DNA from: Rhipicephalus microplus
Lineage: Eukaryota; Arthropoda; Arachnida; Ixodida; Ixodidae
Assembly (NCBI RefSeq): GCF_043290135.1
Contig: NC_134710.1
Coordinates: 316,632,116-316,696,115, forward strand
DNA length: 64,000 nucleotides
Reading direction: 5' to 3'
The position numbers and the translations under genes are program-made. The notes under the pieces were generated by a model, which saw nothing but the letters and a program-made list of their open reading frames with translations, did not search any database and was not told the DNA's origin. Positions 11,763 to 21,864 of the stretch are shown one piece after another; the first letter of the stretch is position 1; each line of letters opens with the position of its first letter.

Positions 11763-11863
<101 letters not shown>

Positions 11864-11928
11864 CAGGCATAGTGGTTGAGTGGCCGTAGCGTTGCATATA
11901 GTCCAGTAGATCCTCCGTGAGCAGTCAC

Positions 11929-11977
11929 AACGTGGTTTATTTCGACGTTTCGGCCTAGAGTCTGGCCTTCATCAGGA
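11929..11977 (-). ncRNA. Hammerhead-like motif B, left arm
   Basis: This is the minus-strand copy of the motif at 12002-12050. CTGATGA is at 11969-11975, stem II is GGCC/GGCC, GAAA is at 11948-11951 and a 4-bp stem III ACGT/ACGT follows. It is identical in core to its partner. Confidence 0.5.
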
Positions 11978-12001
11978 TGAAGGCCAGATCCTGATGAAGG
12001 A

Positions 12002-12050
12002 TCCTGATGAAGGCCAGACTCTAGGCCGAAACGTCGAAATAAACCACGTT
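12002..12050 (+). ncRNA. Hammerhead-like motif B, right arm
   Basis: The canonical CTGATGA (12004-12010) is followed by stem II GGCC/GGCC with an 8-nt loop and by GAAA (12028-12031). Stem III is ACGT/ACGT, made of 12031-12034 and 12046-12049 with an 11-nt loop, and T at 12050 takes the cleavage position. The closing A-T pair of stem III fits the A15.1-U16.1 rule. Stem I cannot be completed convincingly with the sequence before CTGATGA. Such motifs are established for Penelope-like retroelements. The assignment of this copy to that class is inference. Confidence 0.5.
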
Positions 12051-12075
12051 GTGACCGCTCACGGAGGATCTACTG

Positions 12076-12078
<3 letters not shown>

Positions 12079-12165
<87 letters not shown>
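12079..12165. repeat. (TA)n microsatellite
   Basis: 87 bp of TA abutting the right palindrome arm. Confidence 0.98.
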
Positions 12166-12168
<3 letters not shown>

Positions 12169-12252
12169 GTAGATTATCATAGTTTCTTGTGGCTACCGTA
12201 ATAAAAATTATAAACTTCGAGAATAGTGCAATATAGGAAACAAAACAATAAA

Positions 12253-12310
12253 ATATTTATTCAGTCCTAACAGTTTCGGCTGGTGGACCAGCCTTAATTC
12301 TTCGGAGAGT
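12253..12310 (-). ncRNA. Hammerhead-like motif C (degenerate)
   Basis: On the minus strand CCGAAGAA is followed by a 6-bp stem (GGCTGG/CCAGCC, loop TCCA) and GAAAC. The CUGANGA box is altered and has extra bases before the stem, and no stem III could be drawn. It looks like a decayed relative of motif A. Confidence 0.3.
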
Positions 12311-12698
12311 CTAAGCGAAATGATACAAGTTTCCGCAGCAGAGGGCTACCCTTACAATTTAAAAACCACCAAAACCGTAAAAAAAATGAGACACACGGGC
12401 GAACGAAGTCTGTTGCTTGCCTCGTTCGCCCGTTTGTGGACACGATGTTGTTCACCTGGACCGCTTGAAGCCGTATACTTCGACCCGCTCGTTCCCACCT
12501 GTTTGATCGCCAGGATGGCGTCATCTTTCTTGACGGGGGCAATTATAAGGAAGGAATGATGACAACACCAGGAAACAACAAGCATCGTAACAGAGGATCG
12601 CACCACGAGATCGGTGCTCGAGCACCACGATCTTCCTCGTCCTGTGGCTATCTTCAATCTTCCGCCTGTCTGATAGGTTCGCCCAATAAACCTCCTTA

Positions 12699-12776
12699 CG
12701 CTACTACTACTACTACTACTACTAGTACTACTACTACTACTACTAGTACTACTACTACTACTACTAGTACTATTAC
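12699..12776. repeat. (TAC)n with 21-bp higher-order period
   Basis: ACT triplets are interrupted by AGT at 12724, 12745 and 12766, exactly 21 bp apart. A 21-bp unit was therefore amplified as a block. It follows an AATAAA ('cccaataaacc') at about 12685. Confidence 0.95.
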
Positions 12777-12789
12777 TTTTGTATCGACG

Positions 12790-14050
12790 TGCAAAACGTC
12801 ATTTCCAGGCGCCCCGCCTGCACATGCCTCGAGCATGGCATGTTCGGAGAGGTCGCGCTTCAAGCTCCAGTGACCTCTGGCCCATTACCCCGCGCGAAAA
12901 ACGTTGTGTCTGCGATAGGCGTGTTTGTGCTTTATGCCCAGCAGGTGGTGGTCTGCTCGCGAAGGTTGCACAGATATAGGTTGGTCATGGGAAGGGGGCC
13001 AGCGAATGTTTGTTTCCTTGCTTTTTTTCCGCCGCCCATCGCTCTGCTCATCCGCTGCTCCGATCACGTACGCCGGCGCTTTCGTAATCTCTCTCTTATT
13101 TCGAGTGCATGGCGCGACGGCCGACCTAACCTAGCGCGTGCTTGATGTGGAACGTACGACTCGGCTTTGCCGCCTCCCCCCAGACGCACCAACCTTATAC
13201 TACTCGACACGCCGGTTGGGTCCTCTGCTGCGCTCTGTTTTTGTTTTGTTTATTCTTCCTCCTATCTCGAGAGCGTAGACTCGTCGCTCTGTGCTCCTTA
13301 TCAGATAAGAGAATGTCGGCGCAGGGGGGGGGGGGGGGGGGAGGATGCTTTCGACGTCGAAGTTGGCGTTTTGTGCTTTTGCCTTCGCGCCCCTCTGTCG
13401 GTTCTTATTCGACTGCGCGGCGGCAGCTAGCCAAGACTGCCCAACTAGCCGAGACTGCCCATTCCTCCTCCTGAATAAAACGCAATACTGCCGTTTGTGC
13501 AAGTTGCTTTTGAAGACGTGCGAAATCAGAACGTGCGGAGCTAGCCCGTCTTTTTTTTTCCCTTTCCTCTCTATACTTTCTTTTTCTCTGTTCCCACTAC
13601 GTTGGCTACGAGTACATTGGCAGTTTTTGTCGATCACATACGGTGGCCGCGCATTGTAGCAGCGTTAGAAAATAGGTTGTTGTCTGGCCACCTGTATTGC
13701 TTTTATGTCCCTTATTTAAAGAAAAAAAAAGGGACCCTTCTGCGTTAATATGCCCCAGTTTAACAGACAAAATAATTCTTCTGATGATCTCCGTGAAATT
13801 ACTTGCTGTTGTTTCTTTTTACTGTAATGCAGCAATTGGGCTACTCTCTTGAAATGAAATCGACGCTGTAAGTTGATGACCCAGTCCTTGCCAATTTCTT
13901 AGTATGCGAATGTTTTTTTGTAATTAGCCGTAAGACAAATAGCAGTCTGCTTAAAGGGGCTTGTTTCCCTTTATCATTTGGTCGTTCGCTTTGGGGACTT
14001 ACATTTCCTCATCTGCGGGTTCTCAGTAAAAACTTTTTTTTTTCTGGCCT
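12790..14050. other. No recognised gene
   Basis: Contains a G18 run (13324-13341), an imperfect 18-bp tandem ('agactgcccaactagccg') around 13426-13462 and an AATAAA at about 13475. The frames are short and unsupported. Confidence 0.35.
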
Positions 14051-14051
14051 G

Positions 14052-14127
14052 GCCCTGTTGCGGTCTAGTGGCTAAGGTACTCGGCTGCTGATCCGCAGGT
14101 CGCGGGATCGAATCCCGGCTGCACACC
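14052..14127 (+). repeat. tRNA-like SINE head only
   Basis: 'tagtggctaaggtactcgg' (A-box region) and 'gggatcgaatccc' (B-box region) match the head of the tick SINE, but no SINE body follows. It could be a truncated SINE or a head from a second family. It is not a functional tRNA. Confidence 0.75.
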
Positions 14128-14454
14128 CAATAACAAATGATTGCTAGTCAGCACCCTTTCTGTCTCCTTTCGCCTTCGTATAGTTTTCGCGCTTTCGTTG
14201 TCTTTGTTCACATCACCTCCTTACGACTCCAAGGATATCGCAGGAAAGGTTACTTGTTGTTTATAAATTTAATGTGACAATTATAATAGAATGATGTGCA
14301 TTCCGCAGGTGTAATGCAGAGTTGCGGTTACGTATGCCATTGGCAGCGAGCTGGTTTTTTTTTTTTCGTCTTTTGATGTGATCTAGCTGCTTCGTAAGGA
14401 TAAGAAACTACATGTAGCTTTCCCTATATTTTTCTTGACTTCATGCGTGGTTGT

Positions 14455-14760
14455 GGATAGGTAGGTAGGTACTAATTTTTATTGAGGTCCTGGAGAAGTC
14501 ATCCCCCAGTTTTCACGGAGGAATAAAAAGAGATCAAAAAGGGGGAGGGGGCTTCGCCCAAATCCCATTCGTGTTCATATTGTACAAATATAGTTCACAG
14601 AACTTGCTGGCATTCCTTCATTTTATCGCGTGCTTTTCTTTCCCGTCCCCGCGGCACCTGATCACCGCCTGAATGTCCATCCCTCCTTAGCCATTCAGCA
14701 TGTGGTGATTTAATTACCCTCAGGAAGAGGATAGGTGTTTTATATATAGTAAGTGCGACC
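14455..14760 (-). repeat. Possible LINE 3' tail
   Basis: On the minus strand a region ends with 'cctcaataaaaatt', a polyadenylation-like signal, after a C-rich stretch resembling the tails of tick non-LTR elements. No coding motif survives. Confidence 0.25.
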
Positions 14761-15058
14761 TTCTTGACGTCGCGAGAAACTCGTTACAGTGTGTAAGCAA
14801 CTGTGGCGGAGATGTCGTTGTGATACGCGCTAGTTTCCTACATTCGGTTTGATAAGTTGGCCATTACCTCAGGCGAATCGGCCTAGTTCCGCTACATGAC
14901 TACAGTCATGTCGCCTTGCTTTTCGTTGGATGCATTTAAGCGCATTGCGCTTGTCTTCTGCGTCTCTGTGAATTTTGGCAGAACAGCGCTGTAGTAAATT
15001 CCAAAAGCCGACCACATAAAGTCACAAGGACAGCATTGACGTAGTTACGGAAGAGCGA

Positions 15059-15076
15059 GGGGGGGGGGGGGGGGGG
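15059..15076. repeat. G18 homopolymer
   Basis: An uninterrupted run of G in the sequence upstream of the tRNA-Leu primer-binding site. Confidence 0.95.
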
Positions 15077-15232
15077 AATACGTCAACGCATCTAATATAC
15101 ATACGTATATGTATATTTCAGTGTATCATACCGATGGAGTGACTGGCGCGGGAGGGGTATACAGGTGTAGGAGAACGATGAGGTTGAATTGTGTTGTATT
15201 GGGGCGCGTTAGTGGCTCTTGTACGTTTTATT

Positions 15233-15252
15233 TGGTGGCAGCGGTGGGATTC
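15233..15252 (+). promoter_or_regulatory. LTR-retrotransposon primer-binding site (tRNA-Leu)
   Basis: TGGTGGCAGCGGTGGGATTC is the exact reverse complement of the 3' end (with CCA) of the common eukaryotic tRNA-Leu with acceptor end CCGCTGCCA. A 20-base perfect match beginning with TGG is the signature of a minus-strand primer site, so the 5' LTR should end just upstream of 15233. Its start was not located. Confidence 0.75.
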
Positions 15253-15259
15253 GGCAGCA

Positions 15260-16045
15260 TGGAACGCCCGAAGGACGACTTGTCGAGGAACGCACTTGAT
15301 GAATTCTCGGAAAGGTATTACCGAAAGTGGGAAGCCTTGATTGAACAGGTGCGCTTTGATTTGACCAATATACTAGGAAATACTGCTCTTGCCCCCAACT
15401 CAGTTGTAGTGGTAGCCACTCAGGACGTCAGAGAGCAACGTGTGGTTATTCAGGAACAAAACCAGGTTTTGTTTCAAGAATAAGCCAGGCGTGCGCAAAG
15501 ATGAACTGATGTGCTTTGTCGGCGGTGTGTGTAATGACGAGGAGGACGCATGCGAGAACGATGTTCATGTGAGTGCGACCTCACGTGAACATCGGCAGAA
15601 AACGCAGCAGATGGCCGTATGTGAAATGACACCTCTCACCTTTGTTGAGAGCAGCAGTTCAGAGAATCTGGCGAAGGCAAATGGCACATGCGGAGAAGCA
15701 CGACGGAGACGCCGAAGAAAGAAGAGGAAAATAAAATTTGACGACTTTGATGAAGGACATTTCGAGAGCCCGGCGATCGTCGCTTGTGACTTTCCATCAC
15801 AGCTGGGACCAACCACAATGACTGCGCAAGACACCTCAAAGAACCTGTGCTCTAAAATACGGCGTCAACCACGGAAATCAGAGCAACAGCCCGATCCTCT
15901 ATTGCGCCCACTCACAACAGCTTTCCGGGAATTACCGAAGACAGGCGGCTATGGGAGTTCTGCGCCTAACGTTGGAATAACAGGGTTTGGTAAAGAGGCG
16001 GAAGACATACGTCACTCCTATCATGACCTGAACCACACCAAGTAG
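15260..16045 (+). pseudogene. Frameshifted gag-like frame
   Basis: A methionine eight bases after the primer site opens a frame ('MERPKDDLSRNALDEFSERYY') that stops at 15483. A second frame, overlapping it at 15440-15483, continues to 16045 with an acidic segment and a strongly basic cluster (RRRRRRKKRKIK, near 15700). The position after a primer-binding site and the charge pattern suggest a gag protein split by a frameshift. No zinc knuckle or capsid motif is visible, so the family is unknown. A host reading frame is less likely because no intron borders are seen. Confidence 0.4.
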
Positions 16046-16960
16046 GGACCTGTTCTTCAACAGCTGGTGACAAGTAAAATGATCGTGAACAGACAGCCGA
16101 GCCAAGAGACAAGTTAAGAGGACTAGGTTCACACTTCGGAGAACACCATTGAAAAAAGAGCGCAACGGACTTGCGGCAGTGCATTGTTCACGATCCGGCA
16201 GGCGAAGTCATGTACCCTGTGGCACAGATCCTTCCAAAGGTCACGGTTGTCGACAACAGCTTTTTTTATCACCCGTGCAAGTTTTCCACAACAGCCGATG
16301 TGTCTTAAGAATGAAGATGGTTCGTCATCGCAAAGACTGCCCGCTGCGTTCAGTGCACCACCATGCACTGTACTTTAGTCAAGAATAGAACTGCCTTCAA
16401 GAAACTATGATATCGCCCATCCTCTCTCCTTATTCTACCTCCTCCCCGGTGGAAATATGTTATGGGCTAAAGTGACGGGTAGTGGGACACTGCAGAGGAG
16501 AGCCGCAGGACAGAGAACTAGGAAGACGAAGTGTTTGATAACAGTGAGACTTGCGGCAATGACTGCTAGATTAAAGCTGTCTTTAAGTGTATTTCGCTTA
16601 TGCGTGTTTAGTGGCCGCCACAATATTGGTACACAAAATGTATATACATAGACAAATACACATATTAGCATGTTGTGGGGATCAAGCGCGCCCTCCCCTT
16701 TTGGCGCCTCGCTTCCCTGCTAGCGTGAGCGCTGGCCCTGTGTAGCTCGAGCGTTGGGAACATGACCACCGTGGTTTCGCAGTCAGGCCTTTTTGTCTAG
16801 ACTACGGCGTAAGCCCCTCGTCGGTTTTTCCTGCACGTAGACGCGTGCGCGAGCTTGCCCGGACGACGCCTCTCCCTCTAGTCACGCTGGCACACGTAAC
16901 AGCACTCCACCGATCCTCATTGGCTGCCCGTGACAGTCCCTCTCCCGGTAGCTTGCCTTT

Positions 16961-17036
16961 GCCCGACTAGCTCAGTCGGTAGATAGAGCACGAGACTCTT
17001 GATATCAGGATCATTGGTTCGGGCTTTACGTTGGGC
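16961..17036 (+). pseudogene. tRNA-Lys(CTT) pseudogene
   Basis: The acceptor arms GCCCGAC/GTTGGGC pair, with one G-T. The D-arm 'tagctcagtcggtag' is intact and the anticodon loop reads CTCTTGA with anticodon CTT, as in tRNA-Lys. A 4-nt insertion (ATAG) follows the D-loop. The anticodon stem has mismatches, and the T stem (ATTGG/TTTAC) is broken. It is therefore not a working tRNA. It ends 8 bp before the TIR element at 17044. Confidence 0.75.
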
Positions 17037-17043
17037 CCCAGTT

Positions 17044-17492
17044 ATGTGGAGATAGGTTTGCTAAAGGCGTACTCAAGAAGCGGCCGGGAAGGGACGCGAA
17101 GCTCTCCACTGCCGTTGCGTACAAAGACGCTACGGCTGGGTTCGCCTATTCTCCCACACAGGCCTGCACCAGAGGTAGACGCGCTGCTGTGCAGATGGCC
17201 TCTCGTACGCGCCCTGTGTGATAGTCCTATATTACCTGCCGGCAAACGTGCGCTCAGTCGGTCTTGCGGAGTTCCCTGCCGACCCCGAAGCCCGTGATTG
17301 TCGCATTGTGCTGTATCTTGGGTAAATAAATCCGTGTTTGTTCACGACCTGCGTCGCGTACCATCTCTGAGCCGTGTCGGATAGTCAGTGAATCCGGCCG
17401 TAGCTTCTTTGTGCGCTACGGCAGCGGAAAGTGATGCGTCCCTTCCCGGTCGCTTCGTAGGGTAAGCATTTACTAAACTTATCTCCCCCATG
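17044..17492. mobile_element. TIR element with about 55-bp inverted ends
   Basis: The left end (ATGTGGAGATAGGTTTG... to 17097) and the reverse complement of the right end (17437-17492) align over about 55 bp. Both contain 'gccgggaagggacgc' or 'accgggaagggacgc' at the inner edge. The interior of about 340 bp has no transposase but includes AATAAATCCG. No TSD was found. It may be a MITE or part of a larger structured element that includes the adjacent tRNA-Lys pseudogene. Confidence 0.6.
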
Positions 17493-17508
17493 TGTAAGTC
17501 TATACACC

Positions 17509-17538
17509 ATCATTATCATCATTATCATCATCATCAGC
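17509..17538. repeat. (ATC)n tail of RTE element
   Basis: Imperfect CATCAT/TATCAT repeats form the 3' tail (on the minus strand) of the RTE relic. RTE-clade elements typically end in short 3- to 4-mer repeats. Confidence 0.8.
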
Positions 17539-17570
17539 CTGACTAAGCCCACTGCAGGACAAAGGCCTCT

Positions 17571-17950
17571 CCCATGTTCCGCCAGTCAACTCGGTCCTGT
17601 GCTTGCGGCTACCACTTTATACCCGCAAACATCGTAATCTCATCTGCCCACCTAACTTTGTGTGTCCCACTCACCCGCTTACCTTCTCTGGGAATCCAGT
17701 CAGTTAACCTCATTGACCAGCGGGCCCCGCCGCGGTGGTCTATAGTGGCTAAGGTACTCTCCCATGTTCCGCCAGTCAACTCGGTCCTGTGCTTGCGGCT
17801 GCCACTTTATACCCGCAAACATCGTAATCTCATCTGCCCACCTAACTTTGTGTGTCCCACTCACCCGCTTACCTTCTCTGGGAATCCAGTCAGTTAACCT
17901 CATTGACCAGCGGGCCCCGCCGCGGTGGTCTATAGTGGCTAAGGTACTCG
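17571..17950. repeat. 190-bp tandem duplication spanning RTE-SINE junction
   Basis: 17571-17760 and 17761-17950 match at all but about two positions (for example A at 17611 against G at 17801). Each unit carries RTE 3' sequence, the SINE target site ACCAGCGG and the first ~36 bases of the SINE. The duplication is therefore younger than the SINE insertion. Confidence 0.95.
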
Positions 17951-18162
17951 GCTGCTTGCCCGCAGGTCGCGGGATCGAATCCAGGCTGCAGCGTCTGCAT
18001 TTTCGATGGATGCGAAAATGGTGAAGCCCGTGTGCTCAGATTTGGGTGCACGTTAAAGAACCCCAGGTGGTCAAAATTTCCGGGGCCCTCCACTATGGCG
18101 TCTCTCATAATCATATGGTGGTTTTGGCACGTTAAACCCTACATATCAAACATCAATAATTT
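17914..18162 (+). mobile_element. tRNA-derived SINE inserted in RTE
   Basis: A full head ('gccgcggtggtc', 'gggatcgaatcc'), body ('gtgctcagatttgggtgca', 'cactatggcgtctctcata') and tail ('ttaaaccctacatatcaaa') are present. It is flanked by ACCAGCGG at 17906-17913 and 18163-18170 as a TSD. Confidence 0.92.
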
Positions 18163-18929
18163 ACCAGCGGTTATCCTGCGTGCACGCTACGTGCCCGGCT
18201 CCTGCCCAATTCTTCTTTTTGATTTCAACCATAATATGCTTAACCTCGGTTTGTTCCCTGACCCACCCCGCCTTCTTCTTCTTGTCTCTTAACGTTACAC
18301 CTATCATTTTCCTTTCCATCGCTCGCTGCGTCTTCCTCAATTTAAGCTGAACCCTCTTTGTAAGTCTCCAGGTCTCTGCTTCGTAGCTAAGTACCGGCAA
18401 GATGCAGCTGTTATATACCTTCTTCTTGAGGGATAGTGGCAATCTACCTGTCAAGATTTGAAAGTGTGCCAAATGTGATCCACCCCATCCTTCTATTTAT
18501 GTCACTCTCATGATTCCGCTCCGCGGTTACTACCTGTCCTAAGTCGGCATATTCCTTTACAACTTTCAAAGGCTCTTCACCTGTCGCAAAGCGCCATTCT
18601 CTTCCGAGGCTGTTGCACATTGCTTTCGTTTTCTGCAGTTTACTTTTAAGACTAACCTCTCTGCTCTCATTGTCTAATGCAGTAATAATAGTTGCAGTTC
18701 GTCCCCTGAGTTACTCAGCAATGCAATGTCACCGGCGAAGCGCAGGTTTCCAAAGTAATCTCTATTAACTCTTATTCCTAACTCTTCCCAATCCAGGCCT
18801 CTGAAAACCTCCTGTAAGCACGTGGTAAATAGCATTGGGGAGATCGTATCTCGTTGTCTCACACCCTATACTTATTCTCCTGCTTTCTTCATGAAGCACT
18901 ATGGTCATAGTCTGCAGATTTTTTTTCTA

Positions 18930-20029
18930 TCTAGACGCGCTCACACAAATGCACGCATGAACATATATAAAGAGTGATTGCTCTTCTCTCTCCCACTCCC
19001 CCTCCCCAAAAACAAAAATCCGCTTGCGGCCTTGTTGTGATGAAATGTCCGTCTGTAGATCGGCAGTAGCCGAGTATGCGATGTGGAAATTATTTATTGG
19101 TAGTTCCAGCAAAATGACAAGGGTGACGGGTGGACACGCCTGGCAACGTCGATCTTCCATTTGTGTACAGAGAGTAACAGTTATGGGCGACAGTTTTCGA
19201 GGTTGCCTCTCGTAGTCTAGACGCGGCATCTTTCCAGAGCGCATTCGTGCCGCCGGGACGGGGCGAAATTGGCTGTTCCTCATCGTGGGACCATCTGGGC
19301 GCGGTCGTTCGGGTCAGCGGGGACTCCTTGTTCCCCCCGCGTTGAGCCCCGGACGAGGGGCACGTGCGCGTGCATGCCAGCTGTGCGCGTCGAGGTCGGA
19401 GAGGGGCCGATCGACGCTGGACGCCGCAGCGAAAGTCCCCCCCTTCCTCGGCGCTCTCTTTCCCGTCGGCTGCGTTTGATGGCTCCCCCCTCGGGCTTCC
19501 TCGTTCTCGCCGCGGGCCGCCGTCGAGCCAGTTCGTCAGTCGGCGGAGGCTGGTGCAGCTGCCGCGTTGCGCTCGTCGTCCACGCGCGGCCACCGCCGGT
19601 GTCGTCGACTCGGTGCATGCGTGTCTCTGCGACGACGCGTTGGAGGAAGCCCGCTGCATTCTCTGTGTGTGCGCGTCTTGCCAGACCGACGTCGTGGGTG
19701 CTTGTGTGGCTGCGGAACGAGAACGTGCCCTTGGCATCTCACCTCTGGCCTGGGTGACGGAGCGTACGGTTGCGTGAGCCCTCCTCGGCCACGTGTGTTT
19801 GTTGCCCGTGACAAAACTCGAAGCAGTGGCTGCCACGCCAACCAAGTGACGGATGGCGCGAGCGCTTTAAGCGAAAAAACAGCGTGGGTCGCCGTCGTTA
19901 CCACCAGCGACGAGACTGCCGGCTCGGCGCGTGTGACGCCGTGGGTGCTCACGGCGCGGGCGGCGCGAGGTGGTCGTCGTTCCCCGTGTTCTGTGTGATG
20001 TGCTTCGCTGCGGAAACCCAACTGGAGGA
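18930..20029. other. GC-rich, CpG-dense island
   Basis: From about 19230 the sequence is GC-rich with long overlapping frames on both strands, none with a recognisable domain. It lies immediately upstream of the possible first exon at 20030, so a promoter or 5' leader is a reasonable but unproven reading. Confidence 0.3.
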
Positions 20030-20131
20030 ATGCTGAAGGCCGCGGATAAGGGCCGCCGCTCCCTGCCGAGGCGCCAGCCGCCCAAAAGGGTCGCCTTCGC
20101 GGACGCCGTTCTCGTCGACGGGACCTCCTCG
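20030..20131 (+). CDS. Possible first coding exon of a host gene
   Basis: An ATG at 20030 opens 34 codons in phase, ending exactly at a good donor (TCG|GTAGGT, intron starting 20132). The peptide starts MLKAADKGRRSLPRR and contains KRVAF, which fits the RVxF consensus for docking to protein phosphatase 1. That short motif occurs by chance often. The exon lies at the downstream edge of a CpG-dense island, the usual place for a first exon. No downstream exon was identified and I do not recognise the protein. Chance remains quite possible. Confidence 0.25.
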
Positions 20132-20261
20132 GTAGGTCGCGCGATGACAGGGCGCACGCCCCCGGCTGCACGGGGCTCTGCACCGTCCCAAACTTCAGTG
20201 CACGCTGCACGGCCCTGTGGCATGCCGGGTGCCCACACCGCGTTTAAAATTCAGATGTGGG

Positions 20262-21860
20262 CGCGCGCCTTTTCTTTACTGCTCCTCCCGATTTGCATGT
20301 CGAGGTTAGCTACACCGTGGACGGAGTCAACGCATTGGTTATACAACTGAGAATATATGCGCGTCGGTTAAGAGAGTGGGAAAGTTTACGTTCATGTTTA
20401 TATGACTTCGGCACATCTGCCTATGTACACATGACGCGCTTTCATGCATAATAATATACTATACTAGTGCTGGAATTTCGCGGAACACGGGAGTCACGAA
20501 AAATCAACTGTGCCTCGTGGGTGTGTGGGCTCCTGAAATTCGCAGCCAGCCCTTTGCGACTTTGGACCCTGGGCTTCCCATGGCCTTCACCCTTGCAGTG
20601 CTATTGTAGTCCGGCTTGCATGAAGTTTCGTGGCTTCGGAAATACAAAAAAAAAAGTCTCCTCCTATCTATGTCTTAATTTTCCCCCTCTGACTGTAAAG
20701 TGATGGCGGTCATGTTTGCGTTTAGGTGTCATGTGAGTTCACTTAGACTTTATTTATTCACGCTTTTTCGTCTATTTCTCCTCTCATTTGCAACTTGGTA
20801 AAACCTTTGTCAGCAGCATACGAACATTTTACGTGTTATATCAACGCACACTGTTGGTTGGCGCGCTTTATGATACACACATAGCGCCAGGCGCCATTGA
20901 CTGGGCCAAAAGAAAAGGAAGCTGGTAATTAAGGAATGACCAATTACTATTTTCCTGGTAGCAAGTGTTTTGAGGGCTGTGCACAATAAACACGCGCCTT
21001 TGAGATTTAGCTGCGGCTGAGGCAGGGCATCTCGGTTGAGTTTTCTTCAAGGACATAGAAGCGTAGTCATTGAGTGAGAGAGAAAAGTGTGCCTTAAGGA
21101 AGGGGGAGGGGGGTAGTTTTTTTTTGAAGGGCGTGTAGTAAGCCACTATATGGCAAGCTGTTGGAGATTGGTTCTTATTAGTGGGCAGCTGCCAGATAGC
21201 GCTTGTGCGATTTCCCGTCCTCGCCGCTGTTACGATCAGTCGCCGGAGGGCGCGAAACGTCTCGTTGCGATAAAGCGCGCACCGACCCGCCGGCTGATTA
21301 GAGGCGGTTGGCCTGTTGCTCTCTTGCGTCACTCTTTGTCGCGGTTTTCACTTTTGGAATGCCTGTCACGTAGCTTAGATTACGAGACTTCTGGCACCGC
21401 GTGCAAACAGGAGAGGCGCGCGTATTTGTTGTACGCTCATCTCTTATAACGTTAAAGGAGCTTGGCAAAAAAAAAAAAAAAAAAAACGCACGCGCGACGT
21501 TCAACGATGTCTTGGCGCATGCACAGTGACAGCCGTCGCTCAATGGTGTTGCATACGCGTGCTATGATGCCGTGTTAGCGAATTATAAACGCTATAAGCG
21601 CTGTTAGGACCAGCGCAATGCCGCTGGTTGGTATAAGCCGGAATTTAGGAATGGCAACACGTACACAAGATGAAGTTCCCGCACGTTTCTCTCTCTCTCT
21701 CTCTCTTTAGGCCATTTTAAGGGTGTCTAATGCTTCACGGTGTTATTGCGATATAACAGCTGCATGCGTAACTCAGGAATGTTGATTTTCGACCTGTGCT
21801 TTTTACATAAGTACAACAAGAATTGACATGTGTAAGGCAAATGGAAAAAAAAAGCGTGTG
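20262..21860. other. No recognised gene
   Basis: Ordinary mixed-composition DNA with an A20 run at about 21467-21486 and a (TC)n stretch near 21690-21708. Nothing else can be supported. Confidence 0.3.
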
Positions 21861-21864
21861 TACC

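Larger units (their letters stand above)
11896..12083. repeat. Large palindrome with 82-bp arms
   Basis: The arms 11896-11977 and 12002-12083 are reverse complements with a single mismatch (gcagtcac against gcggtcac). They are separated by a 24-bp spacer that repeats part of the arm ('gaaggccagatcctgatgaa'). Each arm contains one hammerhead-like motif, so the motifs are head to head. The right arm runs straight into a (TA)n tract. Confidence 0.95.
15233..16660 (+). mobile_element. LTR-retrotransposon internal-region relic
   Basis: The region begins with the tRNA-Leu primer site, and a gag-like frame starts at 15260. I find no reverse transcriptase, RNase H or integrase and no second LTR. The right limit is set only by the end of sequence with any coding look. 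A possible LTR-like stretch (TGTTGTGG... near 16671, AATAAA near 17325) lies beyond it but has no matching partner upstream. Confidence 0.45.
17509..18925 (-). pseudogene. RTE-clade non-LTR retrotransposon relic
   Basis: Reading leftwards, 18674-18862 encodes 'RQRDTISPMLFTTCLQEVF' and, later, 'NLRFAGDIALLS'. This is the reverse-transcriptase block around the FADD box, with the first catalytic aspartate replaced by glycine. Further on, 18161-18472 encodes 'CILPVLSYEAETWRLTK' and 'KTQRAMERKMIGVTLRD', the C-terminal region characteristic of RTE/BovB-like elements. The endonuclease and most of the RT are absent (5' truncation). A SINE (17914-18162) and a 190-bp tandem duplication interrupt the 3' part. 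The degraded catalytic box means it is inactive. Confidence 0.85.

Noticed and set aside
16671..17340. TGTTGTGG... to AATAAATCCG as a 3' LTR of the tRNA-Leu element
   Set aside because: No matching copy is found upstream of the primer site, so a paired LTR cannot be shown.
19090..19845. 251-codon minus-strand frame
   Set aside because: Same reason: overlapping frames on both strands within a GC-rich island and no recognisable motif.
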